A program made the translations under genes and the position numbers. Below the pieces are notes generated by a model that saw only the letters and a list, made by a program, of their open reading frames with translations, was not told the DNA's origin and searched no databases. A DNA stretch of 64,000 nucleotides from Lomentospora prolificans (Eukaryota; Ascomycota; Sordariomycetes; Microascales; Microascaceae), in NCBI GenBank assembly GCA_029532625.1, contig JARFXM010000006.1:1302001-1366000 (forward strand), read 5' to 3'. This document shows positions 45,101 through 57,045 of this stretch, one piece after another (position 1 is the stretch's first letter; every line of letters starts with the position of its first letter).

Positions 45101-47166
45101 AAATCCTAGGGGCGGGTAAGACACGGAGATGCTGGCTATCTAGCAACGGTTGTGGTTCAGCCCTGTGCCTGAGACACTGCGTGAATCGGACGGATCGAAT
45201 GATTGATATTATTAGAATCCAGAAATCATCCTAAACTTCTCTAGAAAGGTCTAAAACACGTTGGATAGACCATCCAAGGGTATTAATAGAAAAGACATAC
45301 TTCGTAGATTCTCCTAGAAATGGGTCGGTACAGACAGGCTGCGTTCTGAACCCCACTATGAGGATCAACTTGGGAGCCCATTTGTATCAATCTATGTGGC
45401 TGGACCACAACGTGAGGTATTCAACAACCTGGTTAAATCAAGCATTTCCGATGCTTCTAATAAAGGTTATCCTACTCGGGAAGTCTGACGAGTAATCGAG
45501 GAGCAATCTACACAGTCATCATTCCTTTGGAGGATTCCAGGTTGACGATCCTTTCGAGCCAACAGACCTGGTGGGCATGGCTGGGTAGCGGCCACAGTTT
45601 GCTTCGACGCCTCAACTAATAATATCCTGGAGAACCACGAGCTGAGCGAGGAGTGATGTACGTCAAAGCTGTGAATAGCTACATATTAGATCGTTGTGGA
45701 GGCCACGTTATGTATCGTGACAGAGCCTTGTGACGATGACAGCTGGTGAATAGGTGGAAGGGAGGAGCATGCTCTCTCCCTCTCATTTTCCCTCCCTCTT
45801 TTTCTCTTCTCTTTTCTTTTCCTTTTTTTTCTTCTTTCCTTCTCTTTCCCTTCTTTGCTTCTTTCCTCTTCTCTTTTTGGGGCACAAGATACGGAGAACC
45901 AATTAAATTTTTCGTAGGGCTCGTGATAGTTTCTAGTCATGGGGAATGTAGCTGGCGGAGGATGCGGCGCTTGCGCGGCTACGGATTATTCGCATGATCA
46001 TGAGTATATGGCGGTGCTCAAGCGAGTGTGCACTCATGTCCCACATGGCTAGTTCGCTCCTTCTAAACGTCCCAGCCCCGCAACGGAGTTGGTACTTTGA
46101 GGCTAGGCCAAGTCCCAAGAGGCTTTGGGGAGGGAGGGGAAGGTGTGCCGACTCTTGAAATAGTGTTGGCTGCTGAGGGGGGCCAGAAATAGGGACGGGA
46201 ACATAGGTTTTCTGTCAAGGGAAAGGACATAATACTGTAAACCCCTTGGCGTTCCCGCTGCTAAGCTCACACTGTCTAAATTCGACGCTCGTTTCTTCTC
46301 TTTCCCCCCCTTTCAACCATATCTTATAACTCGTGCAAATCCGACTTTTCGACTCCTGGTGAATCCGCTGGTGTCATCTCGGGTTGGCGCTCAGCAACTG
46401 CAACTAAACACATCGCACCCTTTTTTTCTCTACCTTTTCCGCTGCTACCATCCATTCTGCAGGGGGGATCTTGCAGGACACTAGTCTGCGCTTCTCAGCC
46501 GACGCGGCGGGTTGCGTCATTCAAAATCACTTGTGGAGTCCCTTCTTGTTCAACAAGCGTCCTCCAAAGCACACAAGAGTTGATTACCTACCTGTACGGT
46601 CACGGCGTTAACGAAGCGACAAGCTCCTGGCCTTGCCAGAATTCGCAGTCTATTCCACCTGTGTTCTGACCTGATTCCGCGGCCTCGAATCCGGGTCTGA
46701 ATTTCAGTTTTGCACAGCAACTCGGCCAAGTTCACAAGGAGGGGTAATCTCGACTAAGCCGGGGTTTCCCCTGTTATACCCTTTGTCGCTTCCCAGCCTA
46801 ACGCCAGCTGTGAGATATGCTCCTGCCGATCCCATCTTAAGTTTTATTCCTGGACCACCAGATCGTCTTTTTCTCGCTTCAGTACATGGCCGCTCTGGGG
46901 AACACGAGGTAGAAGGACTCGTCGGAACTTACATTCCGCTAAAAAGGATCAAGAGAGCGTATCCACTCCCAAGCCTTGGCTCAGCCACCCAAGTCATCCG
47001 CCGTTGTTGTCGGAATGCAAGAGTGTTCCGTCGCCCCTTCCACATCAGCCTCGAACCCGCTCCATTAGGTATCGAGTGCGTCCCTTCCTCATCCTCTGAT
47101 TGGGTCCTCGCGAAGGTACTTCCTCGTGGTCTGGTAGCGTGGATACTCTCATCAACTATTGCGAAG

Positions 47167-50100
47167 ATGACGTCTGGTAAGTACCGCAGTTCGCCCTTCC
47201 GACGTTGAGATTTTCCCCCTCCATAGCAAAATTGAAAATATATCCATTCCCATGATCCATTCCTTCTCCTTCCCTTGAGTCTTAGAAGAAGCCGACTTTC
47301 GAAAAAGAAGCAGAAAATTGTCGTTCCTCCTAGCCGCAAGCAAATAAAAGATTCGAGTCCACTCCAAAAGTCGGACTCTTCCTGCTCCGTCCAAGCCGGT
47401 GGAACCTTAACACCACATCCATTGAATAGCTTGTGGTACAAGCTGAAAGACGCTCTCGCACTAGAGCCGAAACCCATTCCGATTATACTCTCCCTCGAAC
47501 CGAAACTCCCATAAATTACCGCAGCGCTCTTCCAGGGCATCCGCTTACACTCCATTTTTCCCTAGACCCGCTACGAACGCACACTATCAAGCGCAAACCG
47601 ATCCCTCGTAGGGACTCGTCCTCGACCGCTGCTTCTACTGCGTCGAGGAGTAATAGCATTGGGCAGGCTGACTACATCGCGCTCGATCTCCCCGAGAACT
47701 CACAGGTGCCGCCCGCCGAAGAGCAACACCTCGTTCCTGTCCCCGAGGTTACTTCACTACCTCCAGCGCCCGTTCCCCCGAAAGAAGAGCGACCACTCTC
47801 GTCTACTTCATTCTCAAATGCGTTCGACCGGGACTTAGATACGATGACAGATTCAGCTGTCGCCGACAGGCGGAGTATGTTAAGACTCCCGAGTCCCATG
47901 CCGCCCTTCTTGTCGAAGTCCTCTTTGGGCTTTAAGAAAGAGCCATCGCCACCACCCCTTCCCCCTGTCGACACTAAACTTGAGGGAAACCTGCAAAAGC
48001 CGCAGCCACCATTTCAATTTCCCGAAAGACGTCGCGGTAGCTCGTTGCAAGGCCGAGCTCCGGCCCCTATCACGGACAAGGAGACCCCCGAGAGAACGGG
48101 GCGCTTGGGTGCGCCTGACCAACCGAGAGGAAGGAGTGCCTCAGCTCAACCACCCACTAGTCGTGATGCTGAGCTAGGCGTTGGAGTACTCGCCAAGCCA
48201 CATGATGCCACTGCCCATGCTCAACCTGGGAACCAAAGCCCATCAAGAAAACCGGAGAAGCTACGACGAACCTTACTGCCTGGAGGCCGATCGCGATCGA
48301 ATTCCCATGAACCAGGTAGTCGGAATCTCGAGGCATGGGTGATCAGTCCCATGGATACAGAGAATTCCGGCGTCGAATATAACACATCCTTACTCGTAAG
48401 AGGTGAAAAGGTTAGCGTTTTTCTGAATTTTCTGAAGCTTTATCCATCCCATCTGACAGTGAATAGGTCCCGGAACTTTGGAACGATACAGCTAATATAT
48501 GTGTAAACCTCTATCCGCCTGATTCAGGCTTCGGCCCATCGTTTAAAATTCCAAGCACGGCCATTACCTCGTCCCTCATTTTCACCGAACTTGCTCAGAA
48601 TAGCTTTGGGCAAGGGAAAGGGTTTGGTAGCCGCGATAGGTTATCAGTCGACGATGCGACACGGCCCCGCTCGGGGAGCCCTCCGATATCTCCCACAGCC
48701 GGGTCCGATTCCGTTCTCGAATACCACCTTTATATTCCATCCCCCGTACCTGATAGGCCCGATTCACACGGCGTAGTTGTCCCACTAGAGCGCCTAATTT
48801 CGATTCGAAACCTGTTTGCATTTTTAACGGGACAACCATTAGTAGGGACGAAGTTACATCCAACACCTTTCGCAATATTCTTGCAAATTTCTAAACTTTT
48901 GGAGGAATTTGCTTTTACAAGCCACGACGGTCTATCTTTTGGCCAAGAAGTTGACCTCTCCTTTGGCTTCTATATTCGTCAAATTGGCTTGGGTGATGTT
49001 CGCAACAGCCGAGAGAAGACCGTTGAAGCTTTGGTATTAGGAGAGAGAATGCGATCTGCAGAACTCTACAATGAGGCCTTCACCCATGCCGTTGGAAAGT
49101 ATTCTGCAATTATTGATCTCAAGTCTCCGCTATTTAACACAGTTTCGAGGCAAACTCGTCAGCGCTTGGATAGAGCGCATCTGGACCTTCTCAACCGACA
49201 GCATAATGTGAATGTTCGCCTCGAACAGTTCGATTTCCCCTCACTGTTCGCTGGTGTCGCCAATTCTACTTCTCTGACCGAATTCCGCAATGTCCGATTT
49301 AAGCATTGGAAGACCGCGTTTACGCGAATGAAACACTTCACTCTGTCTTACTACAAGACTGTTTTCGGGAGCTGGCCGCCAAAGGCTAGCAGCCGAAAAA
49401 ATCCCTTTTCCGAGAGCGGTCTCAATAGGCTTGTGTTAAAGGCACTCTACTCAGACATGTGCGCCCTTTACGATCTACTAGCCGATAGGCAGGCATTGAC
49501 TCCCCGAGTCATTGACCAGGGTGTCTATGACATGAAGGAGGGTGATGACCCGGTCATCACTGCGCTGAGGCGAATGCTTTCCGAGTTTGATAACTCATCT
49601 CCGCCTGTGCTACCGCCCATTCCCTTCGATGTCCCGATGCTTCCGACTATGACTTCCATTTTGGAAACTTACGACAAGATGACTCCAAAAGAGCAATCGA
49701 AGTTCGACAAGAAAGTCAAGGGTAACGAATTGAAACTTGTTCTCGAGAAGTCTTACGACTATCAAACCAACACTCTAAACCGGAACAATCCTTTCCTTGC
49801 TGAGTTTAAAGAATTTGAAGCGAAGGAAGGCAAGGGTAAACCAGCCGCGGATCTGGCCGACCAGAGAGTCGGCTACTGGCTGTTTCTATACGTCGTAATT
49901 CAGTCATTGCCCATTCTGGTCATGGATGCCCCGGGTCTGATGTTCACCGATGGCGTTGAGTATTTCCTATGTGAGCCTCCTATGGGAAACCCCCCTTGGG
50001 CGGAGGATGGCAGTCAGGTTCGCAAGTTGTGGTACGAAGTATCTGGTGGCGCGGGGTATGTGGAGCTGTCCGCAGATGCTGTCCTGTTTAGCGTGGAAGC

Positions 50101-50701
50101 TATACACCACAGGAGTCACTGCTGGCTATCCGCCAAAGCGTGGGAGGCGGCTCTCCAGGGTGGCCAACCCCAGCTCCCTGTCCCCGGACCTCCACCCACC
50201 GGTGAGGAGAGTTCCGGCATATCATCAGCTGCAGCCGCAATCGCAGCTATGGATTCAAGGGCAGGGACACCCTCAACGCTTAGTGTCGATACCTCTCCAT
50301 CTCCTGGTATTTCCGGTTCTCCTGTTATTCGCCCTCGGAACCAATCACCCGGCCCGCGACAGCTTCCTATTCGGGCGATAAACTCTAATCACCGGTCTAG
50401 CATTGTGTTTGGCATCGAGCCTGTCTTTGATCTTCCAGAGGGTCTCACGCTCCCTGGTGATCGCAGTTCCCGAGTTGTCAGTCATGATCGGGGGAGCTCT
50501 CTAAACCTCGCAGGAACCAGTAGCTTCAATAGCCACCGCAGCTCGTCTGTGGGCAACCTTTCGGCCCTGTCGAGCGTTCACAATTCTACACCCGGCCCAG
50601 AGTCACCTTCGGTTCAAGGAGGGGCTACTTTTGATGACATCCTCGGAAAGAAGGACGAGAATGACAAGAAGAAGAAGCGGAAGACCTTCTTCTTTGCTTA
50701 G
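47167..50701 (+). CDS. large fungal protein of unknown function (possibly DUF8004 family)
   Basis: The firm exons are about 47443-48410 and 48467-50701, joined by a 56-nt phase-0 intron (GTTAGC donor) that reads EKVPELWNDTANICVNLYP. An in-frame TAG at 47427-47429 means another exon must start the protein. My tentative solution is a 10-nt first exon at 47167-47176 (ATG plus two codons and one base, then GTAAGT) and a 266-nt phase-1 intron ending at 47442. That gives 1,070 residues starting MTSAERRSRTRAE. Residues 20-310 are disordered and Pro/Ser-rich. The folded part includes LYPPDSGFGPSFKIPS, RNLFAFLTGQPLVGTKLHP and YWLFLYVVIQSLPILVMDAP. The end is Ser-rich with a KKKKRK basic cluster. From memory this resembles the fungal DUF8004 proteins, but I cannot confirm it. 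The 5' end is the weak part. Confidence 0.7.
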
Positions 50702-50738
50702 ACGACATATCGACAATCTACGCCCTAAACCTGGACAA

Positions 50739-50773
<35 letters not shown>

Positions 50774-51504
50774 CATACAGCGCTCACCTCATACATTTTC
50801 AGTTACTGTTCTTTCTTCATTACTGTTTTAATAATCCTGCATGGACACATCTACTATAAATGACATTGTGAAGGTTTAGCGATGACCCTTGCATTTTGTG
50901 GATAGCATCATAGCATTTAACTTTGAACCTGGATTTTCCCAGAGTGAAATGGTATTACAAAAGTACAAAAAATATTGGTATGAAACGATTGATGTTTTTC
51001 TCTTGTCTTACGCTGTCCTTTCTTATAGTCTCTGCTTGATTTTTCTTTCCAGGCTGTGGTTGGCAGATGCATGATAGTTTTTGGAGTTGTTGTCCTTACT
51101 TTCTCCCCTTCCTTTTATCTAGATGAGCGATGTCGTATTATCCAATTCTATTTAGCCATGGAATGTGGAACTACAAGGAATGACTCCAGATATCAATTCA
51201 TTTTGCTCATTATCAAGCTTTATAACTCAGAACTACTCCCTTACAATTAAGGCTTGGTTCGCTTCTTCTTTAAAAGATATTTCCATGATTATGTGTATTT
51301 CCCCTGACTTTTAGAAGAATGCGCAGCCTGTGTCCCCCAATCCCATATACTCCTACTATATAATAACCCTATCAATAGGCATAGATGTAAACTATATGAT
51401 TAATATAGATTCAACCTGTTCCAGAACTCACACTACGTTGAACGCCACCGTACGCCTAGTAAAGTAATGCTCTCGCGCCAGCCTGCATACGGGTTTCTAG
51501 TTCT
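50702..51504. other. shared 3' region of convergent genes, AT-rich
   Basis: 803 bp separate the stops of the large unknown protein (+) and RAD24 (-). It begins with a T31 run and is AT-rich. Two Phe/Leu/Tyr-rich open frames at 50889-51074 and 51056-51250 look like AT-rich noise. Confidence 0.5.
50743..50773 (+). repeat. T31 homopolymer
   Basis: 31 consecutive T begin 42 bp after the stop codon of the large unknown protein, on its coding strand. Confidence 0.95.
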
Positions 51505-54163
51505 CTAGTCGGACTCAATATCATCGTCACTCAAGACCAATTTTTGGACTTGCAACCCCGCTACAGAAGTAGCAAGCCCTCTCGCCTCACTCCCTCGCGC
51601 TTTAATTCCTGCATATTCTTTCTTCTTGGGAGAAGCTTCCTCCGTAGGCCGATCTGTAGCCCACGCTTCCCCAGTGGCAATGGCTTCTTCCGCCTCATCA
51701 ACAACGGCCTCGTCATCAGGAGTCACACCAATGCCACGGAAAGAGACGACTTTTTCGATATCGCGCTGGCGCAGAGTGTTGTGCAGGGGAGCCTTCTTGC
51801 GAGCGCGGCCGATGAGAGCCATGTACGGCAGTCTCTCGAGGAGGAGTTCACGGCGGGCGGCGCTGCCTAGGGAGAGGAGAGGAACAGAGCTGCCCTCTTC
51901 GGACTTGATATGTCGACTAGGGTTTGATTTGGACGGGGATTGATGGTGGTTCCGGGACGTGCGGAGGAAGAGGTTAGCGCCGTCCGTGATAGCTCGACCA
52001 TTATGGGTGTGGTGATCCTCGCCGTTGAGTAGTTTCGTAGACCAGACATCGACGAGACCTTCCATCTCCTCCTTTGCCCTCCAGAGTTTCAGGCTTGTGG
52101 GGTAGAACATCTTGAACGTGTCAGAACTCTTACTAGCTCCCGACGCTATTCGCTTGACTGGGTGTGGAAGCGCGAATAAAATGCCTCGGACAGCCACTTG
52201 AAAGGCCATCTCATCTTGTCGAACAATATGGCTACCAGTGTCTCGGCTAAAATACGCCGCGAAGGTGCCTTTGCCACCGAAGAATGAATCCCAAGATGGG
52301 TATAGGAGGTCACTATCTGACAGCGAATCGATGCAGCCGTTGATATAATCTATGGGCTCCTTGGCATCATCGGGACATCCGGAATCGCAGGACAAAGCGT
52401 AGTTTTCATGTAGAGCGGAAATAAAAGTTCCGGTATCCGCTCCTATCTCGTCGATTAGACTATCAACTTCAACTTGGGATCGTTTTGGTCGGGCGCAGAG
52501 TCGTAAATAGGAAGGGAGCGATTCCACAGAACAATCTCCGGTGGCTGAAGGCTCGTCCCTCTTATTATAAACGACCTTACCGACGGCATGGAATATGCCA
52601 AGGCTGGCCTCTCGTTGGGTAATCTGCTCCAGGCTCTCCTTTTCCCCACGGGTCAAGGCAACGCTGTCCTTGACAGTACGTTTTTGCTTTGTGAAGGATA
52701 CCTTAGCACCCCAGTCGGCATCCTGATCACCTTTCAGGCATAGGAACTCGAGAGACGAAACGGCGCTCCGGATATCGCCAATCTCTCCAAGGCGTTTCAG
52801 CACTTGCGGGCCGGGGGTTCGCCGACGGCCCGATTTCCTAGCTTCCTTCAATACCACTAACTCTAGTGCTTTGGTTAGGAGAGATGGGGCAATAGCGTTG
52901 AACTCGATCAGGCCAGTTCCAGGATGACGCATGATTTCCGGTCCCAGCAGGCGATGGGCTGTGAAGCTATCTGCGGAAGCTGATGTTGTAGTAAGGAGTG
53001 TTTCAGAGATGACCATTATAATAGGTGCTACTGGCTTCTGTACCTTTCGAGCGAAGTCGGATAAAGACGGCGTATTATCGTTAAGGTAAGCCAAGAGAGC
53101 GTTTCGAAAGCTAGTCAGAGCAGACGAAGACCGCGTAAAAGTATTGGGAAACTCCTCAATCAGTATTACGCGCCGATGGGCGTCTGGCAACAGGCCGATG
53201 TTGGTAGGCTGGTCCTCGGGGCCGCTAGACTCGAGTTCTAAACCACCAAACTTCCCACCGAAGCCGAGGAAGGCCTCGAATTGAGCAGAAGGTGACTGCA
53301 TTCCGGGCACGAAACTCCCCAGGGGGCTCTTCCACTCCAAAAGCTCACAACCCATATCATCCGCTAAGAGACGCACAGTCGTGGTCTTCCCTGTGCCTGC
53401 GGCACCCTTAAGAAGAAGAATCCGTTGCCTAAGTTGCCCACTAAGAACTCCCTCGATCCACCGCCGGACGTCGGTGACCTTTTTCTTGTGTACGGCGAGC
53501 TCTTCGAGATTGACAGGGCCGAAGCGTTCTGACCAGGGACGGAGATCATCGTCTACGCCACTAGGCCGCGTGGGTTTCGATGGCCTAACGAACATCTGTG
53601 TCGGATTGGGGGCTAATGGCTTTTGCGAGCCTCCCCACAGACGCTTTTTCGCTTTCTCCCCAACAATAGAGGAGGCATGTGCCTTATGATACGAAACATC
53701 CTCATCATCGGAGATCGGATCGCTTGTAATCTCGTCTGCAGGCGATGTTTTCGCTCTAGACAGGGTTGCAGACGCTTGGCTCTTCTGGACCTGTTTGGAG
53801 AAGAGCGTTAAAAGGTCAGCCGTCTTTCCTTTCTCCTCAACCTTCACCTTTTTCTGGGATCGGCGTTTCTCGGGACTCGGGGATGGACTCAGGTTCGCCC
53901 CGTTCTTGCTCTAAAGGCGGAGTGGACGTCAGCGATGAAAGCTCCCAACGAAATCTACAGAGCGAGGGGTCATTTACGTTCAAGGCTCCTAGCGTTCTCT
54001 TTTTCAACGGGCTAGGCGACGTGGTTGGACCGCGACCTGAGGTTCCGGGATTGGCGGGCGAGGAATTGAGAAAACGAGTCAGAAGATTGTCTTGGGGGCG
54101 GTCTGGCTCTTCATCGGACGCCTCGACGACATTTTTCCTTCGGCGCTTCGCTGGAGGCGCCAT
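51505..54163 (-). CDS. rad24: checkpoint clamp loader Rad24 / RAD17
   Basis: Exons 54163-53978 and 53910-51505 give 863 residues. The 67-nt phase-0 intron (GTAAAT donor, TTTAG acceptor) restores a single frame across what otherwise looks like a frameshift near 53840. The protein starts MAPPAKRRRKNVVE, a nuclear-signal-like head. PWSERFGPVNLEELAVHKKK is the conserved Rad17 N-box. Walker A is GAAGTGKT at 231-238, and the Walker B position is ILIEEFPN at 311-318, with the E-E-x-P form typical of Rad17. AAA+ lid helices follow, then a long C-terminal region ending in an acidic LSDDDIESD. Rad24 replaces Rfc1 in an RFC2-5 complex and loads the 9-1-1 clamp at damaged DNA to activate Mec1/ATR. It lies near a SNF2 ATPase and a UBE3D-like gene, but I see no evidence of co-regulation. 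Confidence 0.93.
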
Positions 54164-54860
54164 CGGATGGAAAGAGGGCCGCCGGACTAGTGGGGAGTCA
54201 TGGATCAAGGTGAGGCAGATAGGGCGACTCAGATTGAAGTGGGCCACAAATTAAACCGAGCCTAGCTTTGAAAGGAACTATATGATTGAGGGTGAGTTGC
54301 TCGAGGAAGATGGGCGTCCTGTTGGAAAATAGGACAAAGTCATTTGTTGACAGACCTGAGCGACGAGTTGTGGTATGGGGATGATAGCACGGTGGAAGGA
54401 CCGCCTTCAGCCTTCTGTAATGCTGGCTGATGGGTCAAACGCTGGCGACAGTGGCTGATAAAGTCGCACGGAGGGGCGCAAGTACCACATCGATGGATGT
54501 GCAGTAGTACCCAGCAAGAGAGGACAGGACACCAATCCAGAAGATGCCCACGCTTAATTGGCGCACAAGCTCTCCAGCAATAACGCCACGAGAATGCCAC
54601 GAATATCATCCTTCCGCAGAACTCCGGCAAGCAGTCCTCAAAACTACACTTGTAACAAAGGAGAGCAATTCCATTGAGTTAGATATAGACACTTTTTTTT
54701 TTTTTCAAATTTTTTTTTGATTAATCCTATCGTTCTAGTCACCCATGGATAGATAAAACAGACACAATAAGCCGAGCTCGTCAATGCTACCAGACTCTCA
54801 CCAAAAGTTCGCTATACAGGGACAGAACCAATCTTTCTACAAGAGTCCACATGTCATGGA
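54164..54860. other. intergenic: RAD24 promoter and 3' end of questin-oxidase-like gene
   Basis: 697 bp without a supported gene. T runs lie at 54693-54705 (13 T) and 54711-54718. A 96-codon minus-strand open frame at 54340-54630 has no recognisable features. Confidence 0.45.
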
Positions 54861-56249
54861 TTACTCTGTGAATGTCCAGCCGTGGAAATCGTCTACGAAC
54901 CGAACAGCAGCGGCTAGGTAACGTTCATGGACATCCCCCCACGTCTGCGCTACCGTCCTTATCGCGCGGATAGCTGTGGTCTAACGTCAGCATATCAATG
55001 TCTCTAGTACCAGGACCGCCATAGTTAATGGGTCATGTCGGGGCTCACCTTCAACAAAGTGGGCATCTGCAGACCACGGCGATGTTAGTGCCTGCTGTTC
55101 AACGTAGGTCCAATGTCTGCCTTTCAATATAGAAGACGGGTCCACGTAATCAGGATCGATTTGCGGCCGCAGGAGAGCAATGAAGATGGACAATGTATAA
55201 AGCACCCAGCCACGGACCAAAATAGTGTGGAACCTTGCGGGAATGAGAGGTAGAAGGACCCTCACAGCATGACTAGTAGTGAGGACATGGACCAAGAGGT
55301 AGTTGTAGCTATGTGTTCCCGGGGCGACGGTCGCAACAAGGAGAGAGACTGCCGTTTCCTGGCACTCCTCTAACTGCTTTTCTGGATCTCTGATCTCCCA
55401 TGCATTCCAGTACTCAAGCACTAAGTCCTCATGCTTTTCGAAAAGCAAGTCGATATTGCCAAGTTGGCGTTTGGGGAATAGGTTGCTAAATCGATCATCT
55501 CCACGGACCTGTTCAAGAAGTTCTGCTAGAGAGTAGGTAGAAAAGGATGACGGCTTTGTATACCTTGGATTATCAAGGTACTTGTGAAAGTAGCTGAATT
55601 GCACAGAAGACATCGCCAGGGCCTCAATCGCGAGTTCCTTGGAGTTGATCTCATAGGCATAACCTAGGTGGATCAAGGGGTGTCCAACTATGATTGCCCA
55701 GTTAGTTAGCACAATCGTGTCGTCTAGAGGGAGTTGATACTCGGTATTGAACTTACGACCTCCGAAAAGCCCACTTATTAGTGGTCTCTTATCTTGGAAC
55801 ATGTAATTCTCCAAAAGCTTTTTCCAGTCGTATGAGAATCGCATAACAAGCTGGTCTTCGAAAAAATCAACAAAGGCCCGCTGATACCCACCATCACCTA
55901 GGTACTCAATCCAATCCTCTTCTGTAATTTCACAGGGCGACTCAGCCCACGGCTCCAGTTCCCCGACCTGCTTGTCATAGAGGGTACGAAGCTGGTCTTC
56001 ATTTGCACCGAGAAGATATGCCGAGGCAAGAATATAAGCATTGTGGTTATGAAACTCGAAGTTGTGATATAGTATTGAGTAATTAGCATGGTTTGCTTTT
56101 ATTAGGTGCTTTAGTCGCCGCGCACAGCGGTCAGGGTTGGTCTCAATATTGTGGGCCTCCAATGGTGAAATGTCAAAGACGTGGTCTGCGGATGTGTGTG
56201 AGCCCACCAACCGGTTGATCACGGGAAGGTAGGAAAGAAGCGACGACAT
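54861..56249 (-). CDS. questin-oxidase-like (DUF4243) protein
   Basis: Exons 56249-55049 and 54973-54861 give 437 residues. The 75-nt phase-1 intron (GTGAGC donor) is needed for the conserved C-terminus WGDVHERYLAAAVRFVDDF. Without splicing, the frame ends in an unrelated 20-residue tail. The N-terminal half holds NYSILYHNFEFHNHNAYILA, a His-rich motif typical of the family, and LPLDDTIVLTNWAIIVGHPLIHLGYAYE. Characterised relatives (AflY in aflatoxin, GedK and MdpL in anthraquinone pathways) act in Baeyer-Villiger-type ring opening of anthraquinones such as questin. Many genomes also carry copies outside such clusters. Here the neighbours are RAD24 and a UBE3D-like gene, with no polyketide synthase in the window. 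The substrate is therefore unknown, and calling it a tailoring enzyme would be guesswork. Confidence 0.85.
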
Positions 56250-57045
56250 GATGGAAAGCCCCAGGGAGTCCTATACGTCGGAGAACCGACGTCACGACTG
56301 GTAGGGGTTTAGGGGTTGGTGAGGCGTTGTGTTGGAGATCTGGTGAGGTCAATATTGGCGGGGTTGGATGAAGGGCTGTTGGAGCTGAGCTGAGTCTGAA
56401 AGTTGACCTGACGTGTATAAGTTATCTGGCCAATGAACCTCGAGTTTTCTCCGGTCTTGCACGCGGATTACCCCAAGGCCACAGACGCGTGTGGGAATTG
56501 AAGTGTCTCGATTTCTCGAAAGACGAGAGGAGAAAAACCGAAGCCAAAAGTGATGGCCGTCTCCATGACAAAGTTCCAAGGCGTGTGCTTGCGTGGTCTG
56601 GGACGCCACTCGACCGAAGCCCAATCCCAACAAACTGACGGCGATTAAGTGACTTTGGATTAGAGTACCGAAGCACACTTTCAGCATGAGGTGTAACAGT
56701 AATAAACCCGCCATTGGCAGTACCAAGGGAAACCAAGTGGCACTAGTAGCTCTTGTTATGGCCCCACTCCTGCCCATGGAGGAGCTCAACAGTATTAGTG
56801 GCAAACCGTACCGTATACCTAGGTACAACTGGGCGCACTTTAACCCGTCCTTCCCGCCCTTGGAGATGAAGCGCAATTTTTCCGTAGCTATGCACCTTTT
56901 CAATTGAACACAACAATTGAAGTTGCTCTTCGCCTTGCATCAATCTCGCATCAAACCAACACACGGCCTGCTTAGGGTCGGATCCGCCAGCGATTGTAAA
57001 ATCGCAGCCCTACCTTTGCCCGTTTTATCCATTCCAAACGACACT
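56250..57045. promoter_or_regulatory. divergent promoter region, questin-oxidase-like / UBE3D-like
   Basis: A 796-bp region is shared by two divergent genes. Several open frames overlap each other here on both strands (56349-56903 -, 56686-56907 +), with no recognisable product. No clear TATA or CCAAT element is assigned. Confidence 0.35.

Larger units (their letters stand above)
41796..47166. other. gene-poor 5.4 kb, no supported gene
   Basis: The left side is the promoter and leader of the zinc-cluster gene, with a G12 run and a CCAAT pair. From about 42.4 to 46.2 kb the open frames are all shorter than 130 codons and show no recognisable product. A strongly T/C-rich tract lies at about 45775-45880. 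46.2-47.17 kb is probably the promoter and leader of the large protein starting near 47167. Confidence 0.5.

Noticed and set aside
46929..47555. 208-codon minus-strand frame
   Set aside because: No recognisable motif, and it overlaps the 5' part of the large plus-strand gene.
53837..53977. Apparent frameshift at the RAD24 N-terminus, with two overlapping frames
   Set aside because: A GTAAAT...TTTAG intron at 53977-53911 joins the two frames exactly in phase 0.
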